Below, in pieces: positions 1 through 5,222 of a stretch of 5,222 nt of DNA. Where the stretch lies: NCBI GenBank assembly GCA_008501545.1, contig QQUM01000615.1:1-5222 (forward strand), read 5' to 3'. The notes beneath the pieces are model-generated. The model ran no database searches. It was not told where the DNA came from and was given only the letters and a program-made list of their open reading frames with translations. Numbering within the stretch: the first letter of the stretch is position 1; every line of letters starts with the position of its first letter. The position numbers and the translations under genes are program-made. Origin of the DNA: Calditrichota bacterium (GTDB lineage Bacteria > Zhuqueibacterota > Zhuqueibacteria > Zhuqueibacterales > Geothermadaptataceae).

Positions 1-26
1 TCTGTTATCATCTAATATAAATTGTG

Positions 27-64
27 AAGCCCTTACAGTTTTTTCAAGCTGCAAGGGCTTTTTT
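27..64 (+). terminator. Intrinsic (Rho-independent) terminator of a gene off the left edge
   Basis: An 8-bp perfect stem, AAGCCCTT (27-34) with AAGGGCTT (53-60), is extended after one A-C mismatch by about six more pairs (36-41 with 46-51, one of them G-T). It closes on a TTTC loop (42-45). A run of six T (59-64) follows, as expected for an intrinsic terminator reading rightward. No gene end is visible in positions 1-26, so the gene it serves lies outside the window. The stem falls inside an open frame that could be read from GTG at 24, which argues against that codon as the start of the following gene. Confidence 0.85.
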
Positions 65-98
65 GTGCCAGGGGAAATTTCGAAAACGCGTTGGATTC

Positions 99-128
99 TT
101 GATAATTCCTGATAAATTAGGCAATAAA
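99..128 (+). promoter_or_regulatory. Candidate sigma-70-like promoter for the hemolysin III gene
   Basis: TTGATA (99-104) matches the -35 consensus at five of six bases. It is followed 18 bp later by AATAAA (123-128), which matches the -10 consensus at four of six. Initiation would fall near 135, giving a leader of about 27 nt that includes the AGAGG site at 152-156. The region lies between an upstream terminator and the gene, so a promoter is expected here. The exact boxes are uncertain because the stretch is AT-rich, and a lineage with a different consensus would not use them. Confidence 0.25.
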
Positions 129-161
129 TTTTTTATTTCGGAATCCACTACAGAGGCATGC

Positions 162-806
162 ATGGAAAAAACACCGCATCAACAAGTCTATTCTCTTGGT
201 GAAGAAATTGCAAACAGCATCAGCCATGGCATCGGTGCTGCACTTAGTATTGCAGGACTGGTCGTGCTGATTGTCTCAGCAGTCACGCACGGCGATGCCT
301 GGCATGTGGTAAGTTTTTCGATATTTGGCAGCACACTTATCCTTTTGTACCTTGCCTCCACATTATATCACAGCTTCCCGCAAATGCGAATAAAGCGGAT
401 TTTACGAAAGTTCGATCATGCAGCTATCTATTTGCTCATTGCCGGAACATACACGCCTTTTATGCTGGTGAGTTTGCGCGGCCCCTGGGGCTGGAGTCTC
501 TTTGGCGTCATTTGGGGATTGGCCATAACAGGTGTGGTCCTGAAAATGTTTTTTGTCCATAAATTTCCCAAACTTTCAACAATTATTTATGTGTTGATGG
601 GGTGGCTATGTGTCATTGCTGCGAGACAAATGCTCATTCAAATTCCGCAAATCAGCATCATTTTTCTGGTGATTGGCGGTATGTCGTATACTGTTGGTGT
701 TGTGTTTTATGCCTGGAAAAAGCTGCCGTATAGTCATGCTATTTGGCACTTGTTTGTTCTCGGTGGCAGTGTTATGCATTTTTTTTCTGTTTTGAATATT
801 GTGTGA
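162..806 (+). CDS. Hemolysin III / PAQR family integral membrane protein
   Basis: This 214-residue polytopic inner-membrane protein of the HlyIII branch of the PAQR (adiponectin-receptor-like) superfamily has the usual bacterial family length. Seven hydrophobic segments are visible. Family signatures are E-x5-S-x-SHG near the N-terminus (SHG at 21-23), S66-x3-H70, D85-H86 in the third segment, and H192-x3-H196 near the last segment. By analogy with adiponectin receptors, H70, H192 and H196 would bind zinc, with S66 and D85 close by. That is known for the superfamily and inferred here. The ATG at 162 is chosen because AGAGG lies at 152-156, five bases upstream, and because the resulting N-terminus matches the family. 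A GTG at 24 would add 46 atypical residues and place a terminator inside the gene. The gene appears to stand alone. Bacterial members are named for reported hemolytic activity, but their physiological role is unsettled (membrane homeostasis or hydrolase activity has been proposed). Confidence 0.93.
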   Translation: MEKTPHQQVYSLGEEIANSISHGIGAALSIAGLVVLIVSAVTHGDAWHVVSFSIFGSTLILLYLASTLYHSFPQMRIKRILRKFDHAAIYLLIAGTYTPFMLVSLRGPWGWSLFGVIWGLAITGVVLKMFFVHKFPKLSTIIYVLMGWLCVIAARQMLIQIPQISIIFLVIGGMSYTVGVVFYAWKKLPYSHAIWHLFVLGGSVMHFFSVLNIV

Positions 807-818
807 GTGTGGGTTGAA

Positions 819-874
819 GGCTATTGGCTTTTGGCTTTTGGGTGTTGGCTATTGGGTGTTGGCAATTGGTGAAC
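819..874 (+). repeat. Tandem 7-bp repeat array, unit GGCTNTT / GGGTGTT
   Basis: Phased from 819, the units read GGCTATT, GGCTTTT, GGCTTTT, GGGTGTT, GGCTATT, GGGTGTT and GGCAATT, ending with a degenerate GGTGAAC (868-874). A 14-bp higher-order unit is visible: 837-850 and 851-864 agree at 12 of 14 bases. The array starts 13 bp after the stop codon of the hemolysin III gene and is non-coding. It may be replication-slippage DNA or a member of a dispersed intergenic repeat family, which a single window cannot decide. Confidence 0.85.
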
Positions 875-886
875 ACTTTCGGTTTT

Positions 887-922
887 CTACAGCCTGAACA
901 CCTATAGTCTATAGCCTGATAA
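887..922 (+). repeat. Second heptad block, inverted in sense relative to the first
   Basis: The block reads CTACAGC, CTGAACA, one extra C, CTATAGT, CTATAGC, CTGATAA. An 11-bp direct repeat CTAYAGCCTGA occurs at 887-897 and 909-919 with one mismatch. Read on the other strand the units are GGCTATA, GACTATA, GGTGTT and GGCTGTA, clearly related to the GGCTATT and GGGTGTT units at 819-867. The two blocks can therefore pair imperfectly, the best contiguous stem being AGGCTAT (818-824) with ATAGCCT (911-917). No T-run follows, so it does not look like an intrinsic terminator. Confidence 0.6.
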
Positions 923-944
923 TTCAACACGCACAATGTTCGAT

Positions 945-972
945 TTTACACCTCCCAGAATTCGAATTTAAT
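945..972 (+). promoter_or_regulatory. Candidate promoter for the URO-D-like gene, with a palindrome in the spacer
   Basis: TTTACA (945-950, five of six to the -35 consensus) and TTTAAT (967-972, five of six to the -10 consensus) are 16 bp apart. They would start transcription about ten bases before the ATG at 990. A perfect 10-bp palindrome, AATTCGAATT (959-968), lies in the spacer and touches the -10 box, where an operator could sit. Against it, the resulting leader is very short and no strong Shine-Dalgarno precedes the ATG. Confidence 0.3.
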
Positions 973-989
973 TTGGATAAAATGAGACA

Positions 990-2192
990 ATGACCTCAAG
1001 ACAACGCATTCTCACTACGTTACGTCACGAAGAGCCCGACAAAATTCCCATCGATTTGGGTGGCATGGGTTCCACCGGCATCATGGCTATTGCCTACAAT
1101 AAACTGAAACAGCATCTGGGATTCCCCGCGACCACGACACGCATTTCCGACATAACACAGCAACTGGCAGAAATCGAAAGAGAAATTCTCGACTATTTCG
1201 AAGTGGATGTGATTTCTCTTGAAAATTCTTTTCAGGTCGATGGCCCGGAGTGGCTCGATTGGCAACTTCCCGATGGATCGCCGGCAAAAATTCATTCTTC
1301 GCATGCTTTGGAATGGCGGGATGACAGGTGGGTGCTGATGGACGGCAGTCGCGTGGCAGCGCAGATGCCGCCCGCATGCCTGTATTTCGAGTCGTGCAAT
1401 CCGCCGCTGGAAAATGCCATTTCCGAATCAGAAATACACAACCATCCCTGGCCGTTTTTCACCGATGAAAAATTGCGCCGGCTCGAACAAAAGGCTAAGC
1501 AGCTCTACGAAGAGACCGACTACGCCATCATGGGCAACTTCGGCGGCAGTATCGTTGAGTATGCTGAATCGCTGCGCGGCTGGGCCAATTTTATGCTCGA
1601 TTTGGTTGCCAATCCGGATTTTGTTTCCGCGCTGCTGGGCAAAATGACGGAAGTGCATCTGAAGAATCTGCAAGCCTATTTGCAAGCAGTTGGGCCGTAC
1701 ATTCAAATTATTCAAATGGGTGACGATCTCGGAGCACAAAATGCACCGCAATTTTCGCCTGATCTTTACCGTGAACTGATAAAACCATTTCACAAGCAGA
1801 TTTATCAATATGCCAGACAGCAATCCAATGCAAAGGTATTCCTGCACAGTTGTGGTTCAATTTATGATTTTATTCCCGATCTCATCGATGCCGGTGTGGA
1901 TATTTTCAATCCGGTGCAGTTTACAGCAGCAAAAATGGAAACGCAGAAATTGAAGCAGGAATTCGGTGATCGTATCACATTTTGGGGTGGGGGAGTGGAT
2001 ACACAACACGTTTTGCCCTGCGGCACACCGGAAGAAATCGCTGAGCAAGTCGCACAACAATTTTATATTCTCGCCCCCGGTGGCGGTTATGTTTTCTCAG
2101 CGGTGCATAATATTCAGGCTAATGTGCTGGTGGAAAATATTCTGGCGCTGTTTGAAGCGGTAAAAAATGGAAGGGAGTATCCAGTTGGATAA
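990..2192 (+). CDS. URO-D superfamily protein, probable corrinoid-linked methyltransferase type (not HemE)
   Basis: This 400-residue protein has the uroporphyrinogen decarboxylase fold (PF01208). The N-terminus has the family pattern LRHEEPDKIPIDLGG (11-25). GDDLG (244-248) is followed by the conserved PQFSPDLYRELIKPFHKQIY helix. HSCG (286-289) supplies the His-x-Cys metal motif of MtaA/MtbA-type methyltransferases. GGGVDTQ (333-339), PGGGY (363-367) and HNIQ (373-376) complete the usual C-terminal signatures. True HemE carries an RQAGRY substrate-binding motif near the N-terminus, which is absent here. The likely role is therefore cytoplasmic methyl transfer from or to a corrinoid protein or related C1 chemistry, with the substrate unknown. 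The third cysteine ligand expected in a PGCG context is replaced by glycine (PGGG). No corrinoid protein or activase gene is adjacent. The ATG at 990 gives the expected N-terminus although its ribosome site is weak (GGATA, ten bases upstream). Automated pipelines would probably label it uroporphyrinogen decarboxylase. Confidence 0.9.
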   Translation: MTSRQRILTTLRHEEPDKIPIDLGGMGSTGIMAIAYNKLKQHLGFPATTTRISDITQQLAEIEREILDYFEVDVISLENSFQVDGPEWLDWQLPDGSPAKIHSSHALEWRDDRWVLMDGSRVAAQMPPACLYFESCNPPLENAISESEIHNHPWPFFTDEKLRRLEQKAKQLYEETDYAIMGNFGGSIVEYAESLRGWANFMLDLVANPDFVSALLGKMTEVHLKNLQAYLQAVGPYIQIIQMGDDLGAQNAPQFSPDLYRELIKPFHKQIYQYARQQSNAKVFLHSCGSIYDFIPDLIDAGVDIFNPVQFTAAKMETQKLKQEFGDRITFWGGGVDTQHVLPCGTPEEIAEQVAQQFYILAPGGGYVFSAVHNIQANVLVENILALFEAVKNGREYPVG

Positions 2193-2215
2193 GAAGATTA
2201 TTAAAATTGCTTTTA

Positions 2216-2234
2216 CTTGAGGCTGTTTCTCAAG
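2216..2234 (+). other. Small hairpin after the URO-D-like gene, not a canonical terminator
   Basis: A perfect 6-bp stem, CTTGAG (2216-2221) with CTCAAG (2229-2234), has a 7-nt loop and starts 24 bases past the stop codon. The sequence after it (CTGCTTAATG) has no T-run, so intrinsic termination is not supported. It may be a processing or stability element, or chance. Confidence 0.25.
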
Positions 2235-2240
2235 CTGCTT

Positions 2241-2283
2241 AATGAAATATGTTTTGCTTTCGTAGTCGTTTTTTATTTCATTT
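2241..2283 (+). other. AT-rich inverted repeat in the leader before the toxin-antitoxin cassette
   Basis: AATGAAATA (2241-2249) pairs perfectly with TATTTCATT (2274-2282) across a 24-base loop. It lies about 70 bases before the start of the nucleotidyltransferase gene, in a region otherwise without recognisable content. An operator or RNA-level regulatory element for the cassette is possible. A 9-bp, mostly A/T stem can also arise by chance in this AT-rich stretch. Confidence 0.25.
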
Positions 2284-2353
2284 ATGGTGATTAACGATTT
2301 CAACCAAAACAAGACTCAGCCCTTTGATTGAGCAAAATCTGGAAAACATAACT

Positions 2354-2653
2354 ATGAAACTCAGCAAAGATCAGACACAGAAGATTACAAATTATTTTCA
2401 AGGGCAGCCAGTTGAGAAGGCGTATGTTTTTGGATCTCATGCGCGAGAATCAGCAAATATTAAAAGTGATATCGATATTCTTGTCGAGTTGGATCATTCA
2501 AAACCTATCGGTCTTGGATTTGTACGCATGCAGCTTGAATTGCAGGAAATTTTACATAAAAATGTCGATTTGCTCTCGCTGAATGCAGTCTCAAAATACA
2601 TTCGCCCCTTTGTTGATAAAGATAAGAAGTTGATTTATGAGCGCATAAAATAG
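2354..2653 (+). CDS. mntA: MntA-type minimal nucleotidyltransferase (antitoxin of a HEPN/MNT pair)
   Basis: This 99-residue single-domain protein of the polymerase-beta-like minimal nucleotidyltransferase superfamily carries the complete GS-x10-D-x-D motif: G27, S28, D39 and D41 within GSHARES...SDID. The third metal-binding aspartate is D72 in VDLLS. Length and motif set match MntA antitoxins. In studied MntA/HepT pairs the enzyme uses ATP to AMPylate a tyrosine on the HEPN partner and so neutralises its RNase activity. Intact catalytic residues here suggest the same cytoplasmic role. The ATG at 2354 is preferred, with GGAAA at 2341-2345 eight bases upstream. An in-frame TTG at 2324 would add ten residues not typical of the family. 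The HEPN gene follows after 10 bp, indicating an operon. Sampled lines of this gene run about 35-47% GC, lower than the sampled lines of the flanking genes, consistent with acquisition by transfer. Confidence 0.9.
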   Translation: MKLSKDQTQKITNYFQGQPVEKAYVFGSHARESANIKSDIDILVELDHSKPIGLGFVRMQLELQEILHKNVDLLSLNAVSKYIRPFVDKDKKLIYERIK

Positions 2654-2663
2654 CAAAGTCGGA

Positions 2664-2972
2664 TTGTATCATATTCTTGATGCGATCTATGAAATTGAAA
2701 AGTATGTTCAAGATAAGTCCTTTTCAGATTTTATGAGTGATTCGATGCTCCAATCAGCACGTATCCGTCAGTTGGAGATAATTGGAGAAGCAGCTGGGAA
2801 AATATCTATAGATATTAAGGAAAAAACCGGCAATGTTGCCTGGAGGGAAATTATCAGCCTTAGAAATTTGCTAATTCATGCGTATTTTGGAATTGATTTA
2901 CAGATTGTCTGGGAAATTATTCAAAATGATCTTCCTTCACTAAAAGCGCAGATTCGTGCGTTTACCGATTGA
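2664..2972 (+). CDS. hepT: HepT-type HEPN RNase toxin (DUF86 family), non-ATG start
   Basis: This roughly 102-residue all-helical HEPN protein has the DUF86/HepT pattern. YHILDAI lies at the N-terminus, QLEIIGEAAGKIS spans 36-48, and the catalytic and modification motif is R67-x4-H72-x-Y74 within LRNLLIHAYFGID. In characterised HepT toxins R and H form the RNase site and the Tyr is AMPylated by MntA, so this copy looks functional. It lies 10 bp after mntA in the same direction and is likely translationally coupled to it. The start is uncertain. TTG at 2664 is the only reasonable start after the in-frame stop at 2646-2648, and it has no well-spaced Shine-Dalgarno. The first in-frame ATG (2733) would remove the conserved first helix. 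An alternative is a small N-terminal frameshift, because codons from 2650 in another frame read (I)AKSD, like a typical HepT N-terminus. The gene is AT-rich, about 32-37% GC in sampled lines. Confidence 0.85.
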   Translation: MYHILDAIYEIEKYVQDKSFSDFMSDSMLQSARIRQLEIIGEAAGKISIDIKEKTGNVAWREIISLRNLLIHAYFGIDLQIVWEIIQNDLPSLKAQIRAFTD

Positions 2973-3034
2973 ATTGACAGTATATATTTTACAAATTTTA
3001 TCCACTGAACTACCGAATTAAATTTCATTTATTA

Positions 3035-4159
3035 TCAAACCCGGTACACCCGCCCCTTCCATTTCACCTCTCTCCCAAAAAAGAAAAACGGCACCATTAA
3101 AAGACTGTAGAATACCGTGAACAATGGATACAACCAGGCATGGTTCATCATGCGGCGTTGCTGCAATTTATCGCGAACCGTTTTGAGCAAAAACATGTCG
3201 GCAAGGAAAACAACACCTGCAGTAAGGAAACCCATGATGAATTCCCCAGCTGCCAACAGTAAAAACGGCAACAGTTTGCCCGCGGAGCCGAGGATAATGA
3301 TGCCTTTTGCCATGAGCGAAACGTCTTTGCCGCCCGTCGCCCAGCGTTTTCTTTGAATGAGAAAACTGCGCAGATCGGGCGATGGTGTACTGACGACGAG
3401 CATTCTTTTATCGGCACAGAGTTTTATGTGTTTTCCATCAAGCTGCAGGGCACGCATCAGCGCAAAATCTTCCACAAGGCTGAATCCTATCTTCTCATAA
3501 CCGCCGACAGTAAAATAGGCTTCGCGGCGGAAACTCATGTTGTTGCCAATAATACTTAATGGAAATCCCCATTCGGTAGCCGCGCTGCCAGTTCCCAGCA
3601 GATACAACCAATCGTGTGCTTGCATTTGATAAAACAGGCGTTTTTCATCGTCGGTGTTGGTCGTGATTGTGATGCCACCGACCATGGTTGTTTGCTCATC
3701 GTACTGTTCGGCGTGTGCACGCAGCCAGAATGCGGGAAGGCTGCAGTCGGCGTCGGTAATAGCGATGATTTCACCTTTCGCCTGCAAAATGGCATTGTGC
3801 AGCGCATTGGCTTTACCATTCAGATTGGGATATTTTTTTTCGGGTGAGATAACGCGCAAATGGGGCATCTCAGCTTTTTGTGACTCCGCTATTGTCCGGG
3901 TTCGATCGGTCGAACCGTCATCAATGAGAATGATTTCCAAAAAATTTAGCGGATAATCGAGTTTTTTAAGACTAAAAAAAAGTGCCGGTAAATTCTGCTC
4001 TTCGTTTCGCGCTGCGATGACTATGCTCACCGTTGGCAAAGCCTGGTTATCTTTTGGCCTGGGTGTTTTTTGTCTGCGAATGCCAATGATAATCAGAAGA
4101 CTCAGGATGGCATAGAGCGAAATGATCAGCGTTGAAAAACCAGTCCATAAATCAACCAT
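3035..4159 (-). CDS. Membrane-bound family-2 glycosyltransferase, downstream copy of a tandem pair
   Basis: This 374-residue GT-A-fold glycosyltransferase is anchored in the inner membrane. In order it has a transmembrane segment at about 8-27, the nucleotide-sugar-binding start TVSIVIAARNEE (43-54), DDGSTD (80-85), the metal-binding DAD (136-138), GNNMSFRRE (205-213), the acceptor-side ED (230-231) and QRKRW (269-273), a Q-x-x-R-W motif typical of processive or polytopic GT2 enzymes. Two or three membrane segments follow at about 286-327 and 342-362, ending in a basic tail. All catalytic motifs are intact, so it is probably active, transferring a sugar from a nucleotide donor to a lipid or growing glycan. 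Donor and acceptor cannot be read from sequence. The ATG at 4157-4159 overlaps the end of the upstream paralogue by 8 bp and has a strong ribosome site. The pair is thus an operon of two related enzymes. Confidence 0.9.
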   Translation of the reverse strand: MVDLWTGFSTLIISLYAILSLLIIIGIRRQKTPRPKDNQALPTVSIVIAARNEEQNLPALFFSLKKLDYPLNFLEIILIDDGSTDRTRTIAESQKAEMPHLRVISPEKKYPNLNGKANALHNAILQAKGEIIAITDADCSLPAFWLRAHAEQYDEQTTMVGGITITTNTDDEKRLFYQMQAHDWLYLLGTGSAATEWGFPLSIIGNNMSFRREAYFTVGGYEKIGFSLVEDFALMRALQLDGKHIKLCADKRMLVVSTPSPDLRSFLIQRKRWATGGKDVSLMAKGIIILGSAGKLLPFLLLAAGEFIMGFLTAGVVFLADMFLLKTVRDKLQQRRMMNHAWLYPLFTVFYSLLMVPFFFFGREVKWKGRVYRV

Positions 4160-5222
4160 GATTCAGCTCTTCCGTAGTAATAGCAAATTCGTCGCCGCGC
4201 CAGGTGAAACGGCTGAATGTTCCCATAAAACCAAAGATAGTGATATAAAACGGGTGCAAAAGTGCAGTTGGGATGTACCAGGTTAATAAATGACTGTTTT
4301 TGTAACTTTTTGACGCGGTGTAGAGAAAACGCCATTCAAAAAGCGATTTAACCAGCCAGGCGACTATAGTAACATTGGCAAAAGTAGTAAATCCAGCGAA
4401 TAACGCGGGGACACTTGTCGCGAGCATGACATTGAAAAGATAAACAGCGACCAGGGCTGTGACAAATGGCAACGCGTAGTGTGCGCCTTTTCCGGCATAA
4501 CGAATGCGCTGGTTCCAAAATGCACGCCAGGTGGATGGCGCGGCAGCTGGAACAAAGGCTTCCGGTGACAGACCGTACGACCATGTGCCGATTTTCATCT
4601 CCGCAACTTTGAGAATGAACAGGTCGTCATCACCGGAGACCCAGTGACGAATGCCTTCGAAACCTTTGGCTCGCAGGTAGGTTTGACGCCGGTAACTGAG
4701 GTTGCATCCGGCAGCGGTGGCAGGCGTGCCGAGTCCGACCGACGCTGCAGCAACGGCAGCAACGGAGAAAAATTCCAGCGACAGCATCTTTCGTAACATT
4801 TTAGGCATTGGTTTGTCAAATCGATAGGGCGAGTAACCGATGACGCCGGCGCTTTCTTCTTTGTAGCAGGCCAACATTTCACGAATCCAGGTGGGTGGTG
4901 GACTGCAATCGGCATCGGTGAGCATGATAATTTCGCCGCGGGTGGCGCGAATGGCCATGTCGAGCGCGCGTTTTTTTGGAGCGAAATCCTTGATCTGGTT
5001 GCGCACATGCAAAACTTTAAGATTGGGCATGTCTTCCCGGGCAGATTGCAGGATAGGTGCAGAATTGTCCGTCGAACGATCGTCAACGATACAAATTTCC
5101 AGTTTTTCCCGGGGGTAATCGAGCTGCTGCAAGTGATGAAGCAAACGTGGCAGATTATGCTCTTCGTTTCGCGCTGCAACGATGACGGCGACCGTTGGCA
5201 GGTTGCTATTGGAAAATTCGGA
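4152..5222 (-). CDS. Membrane family-2 glycosyltransferase, upstream copy, 5' end beyond the window
   Basis: The frame stays open to the right edge, so this gene is partial with 356 residues visible. An apparent TTG start at 5142-5144 is not the real one, because the glycosyltransferase core begins before it: LPTVAVIVAARNEE is at visible residues 8-21. Compared with its neighbour, about 33 N-terminal residues, probably including a membrane anchor, are missing. Motifs in visible numbering are DDRSTD (47-52), TDADCS (102-107), CNLSYRR (173-179), GDDD (197-200) and QRIRY (238-242). The last is a Q-x-x-R-W variant with Tyr in place of Trp. Three hydrophobic segments follow (about 249-272, 275-294, 315-335), and the tail is soluble. 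It is an inner-membrane GT2 enzyme of the same family as the next gene, with which it shares a start/stop overlap. Donor and acceptor are unknown. Confidence 0.9.
   Translation of the reverse strand, partial: SEFSNSNLPTVAVIVAARNEEHNLPRLLHHLQQLDYPREKLEICIVDDRSTDNSAPILQSAREDMPNLKVLHVRNQIKDFAPKKRALDMAIRATRGEIIMLTDADCSPPPTWIREMLACYKEESAGVIGYSPYRFDKPMPKMLRKMLSLEFFSVAAVAAASVGLGTPATAAGCNLSYRRQTYLRAKGFEGIRHWVSGDDDLFILKVAEMKIGTWSYGLSPEAFVPAAAPSTWRAFWNQRIRYAGKGAHYALPFVTALVAVYLFNVMLATSVPALFAGFTTFANVTIVAWLVKSLFEWRFLYTASKSYKNSHLLTWYIPTALLHPFYITIFGFMGTFSRFTWRGDEFAITTEELNHG
4167..4173 (-). promoter_or_regulatory. Shine-Dalgarno site for the downstream glycosyltransferase
   Basis: On the minus strand GGAAGAG (4173 to 4167) sits seven bases before the ATG at 4159-4157. 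It lies inside the last codons of the upstream glycosyltransferase. This fixes the start of the downstream gene and implies coupled translation across the 8-bp overlap ATGGTTGA (4159 to 4152). Confidence 0.8.

Noticed and set aside
24..161. Possible 46-residue N-terminal extension of the hemolysin III protein from a GTG at 24.
   Set aside because: The extension covers a strong intrinsic terminator, lacks family similarity, and the ATG at 162 has a good ribosome site and yields the family's usual length.
819..874. The heptad array considered as a CRISPR array.
   Set aside because: The units are 7 bp, contiguous and without spacers. There are no cas genes in the window.
1020..1847. Several minus-strand open frames of 94-139 codons opposite the URO-D-like gene.
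   Set aside because: They have no domain motifs and no ribosome sites, and they mirror the codon pattern of the clearly conserved plus-strand gene.
990..2192. Annotation as hemE, a haem-biosynthesis decarboxylase.
   Set aside because: The RQAGRY substrate-binding motif of true HemE is missing, and the C-terminal signatures match the methyltransferase-like branch.
2217..2294. A 25-residue hydrophobic open frame (TTG start, ending in YFIYGD) that could be a small membrane toxin.
   Set aside because: It has a non-ATG start with no ribosome site, and the composition follows from a T-rich leader. No recognisable family.
2999..3020. On the minus strand the sequence TAGTTCAGTGGATA resembles the D-arm of a tRNA, hinting at a tRNA remnant beside the toxin-antitoxin cassette.
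   Set aside because: The D-stem does not close properly (C13 would face A22), and no anticodon or T-arm follows at the right distance. It is probably chance.
3614..3956. Plus-strand open frames of 77-100 codons inside the downstream glycosyltransferase.
   Set aside because: They are antisense shadows of the conserved DDGSTD/DAD region and show no family resemblance of their own.

Overview
The window reads as chromosomal DNA of a free-living, probably Gram-negative bacterium. Most genes are moderately GC-balanced, with Shine-Dalgarno sites in front of some of them. The combination of a uroporphyrinogen-decarboxylase-like methyltransferase, polytopic family-2 glycosyltransferases and intergenic TTGGC-type heptad repeats would fit an FCB-like lineage (Bacteroidota, Calditrichota or KSB1-type). 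This placement is a guess from gene content and style, not from a marker gene.

Layout, left to right. Positions 1-64 hold the intrinsic terminator of a gene that lies off the left edge. Next is a complete hemolysin-III/PAQR-type membrane protein (162-806, +). Its usual-length start lies downstream of the terminator. Positions 807-989 are non-coding and contain an array of 7-bp units followed by a second, inverted-sense heptad block, then a candidate promoter. A URO-D superfamily protein follows (990-2192, +). It resembles the corrinoid-linked methyltransferase branch rather than true HemE. After a gene-free leader with two small hairpins comes an AT-rich two-gene cassette: a MntA-type minimal nucleotidyltransferase (2354-2653, +) and a HepT-type HEPN protein (2664-2972, +). 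This is a recognised toxin-antitoxin type, and both sets of signature residues are intact. Convergent to it on the minus strand is a tandem pair of paralogous membrane glycosyltransferases. The first in transcription order runs off the right edge (4152-5222, 5' end missing), and the second (3035-4159) overlaps it by 8 bp.

Functional links: MntA and HepT are expected to act as a pair, with MntA AMPylating the HEPN RNase on the Tyr of its R-x4-H-x-Y motif. The two glycosyltransferases are almost certainly co-translated and probably act on the same lipid-linked or exported glycan, whose identity cannot be told from sequence. The PAQR and URO-D-like genes show no evident link to these modules or to each other.

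I did not find a clearly undescribed system. The most notable points are the heptad-repeat intergenic region, the uncertain non-ATG start of hepT, the altered metal site of the URO-D-like protein, and the diverged tandem glycosyltransferase pair.
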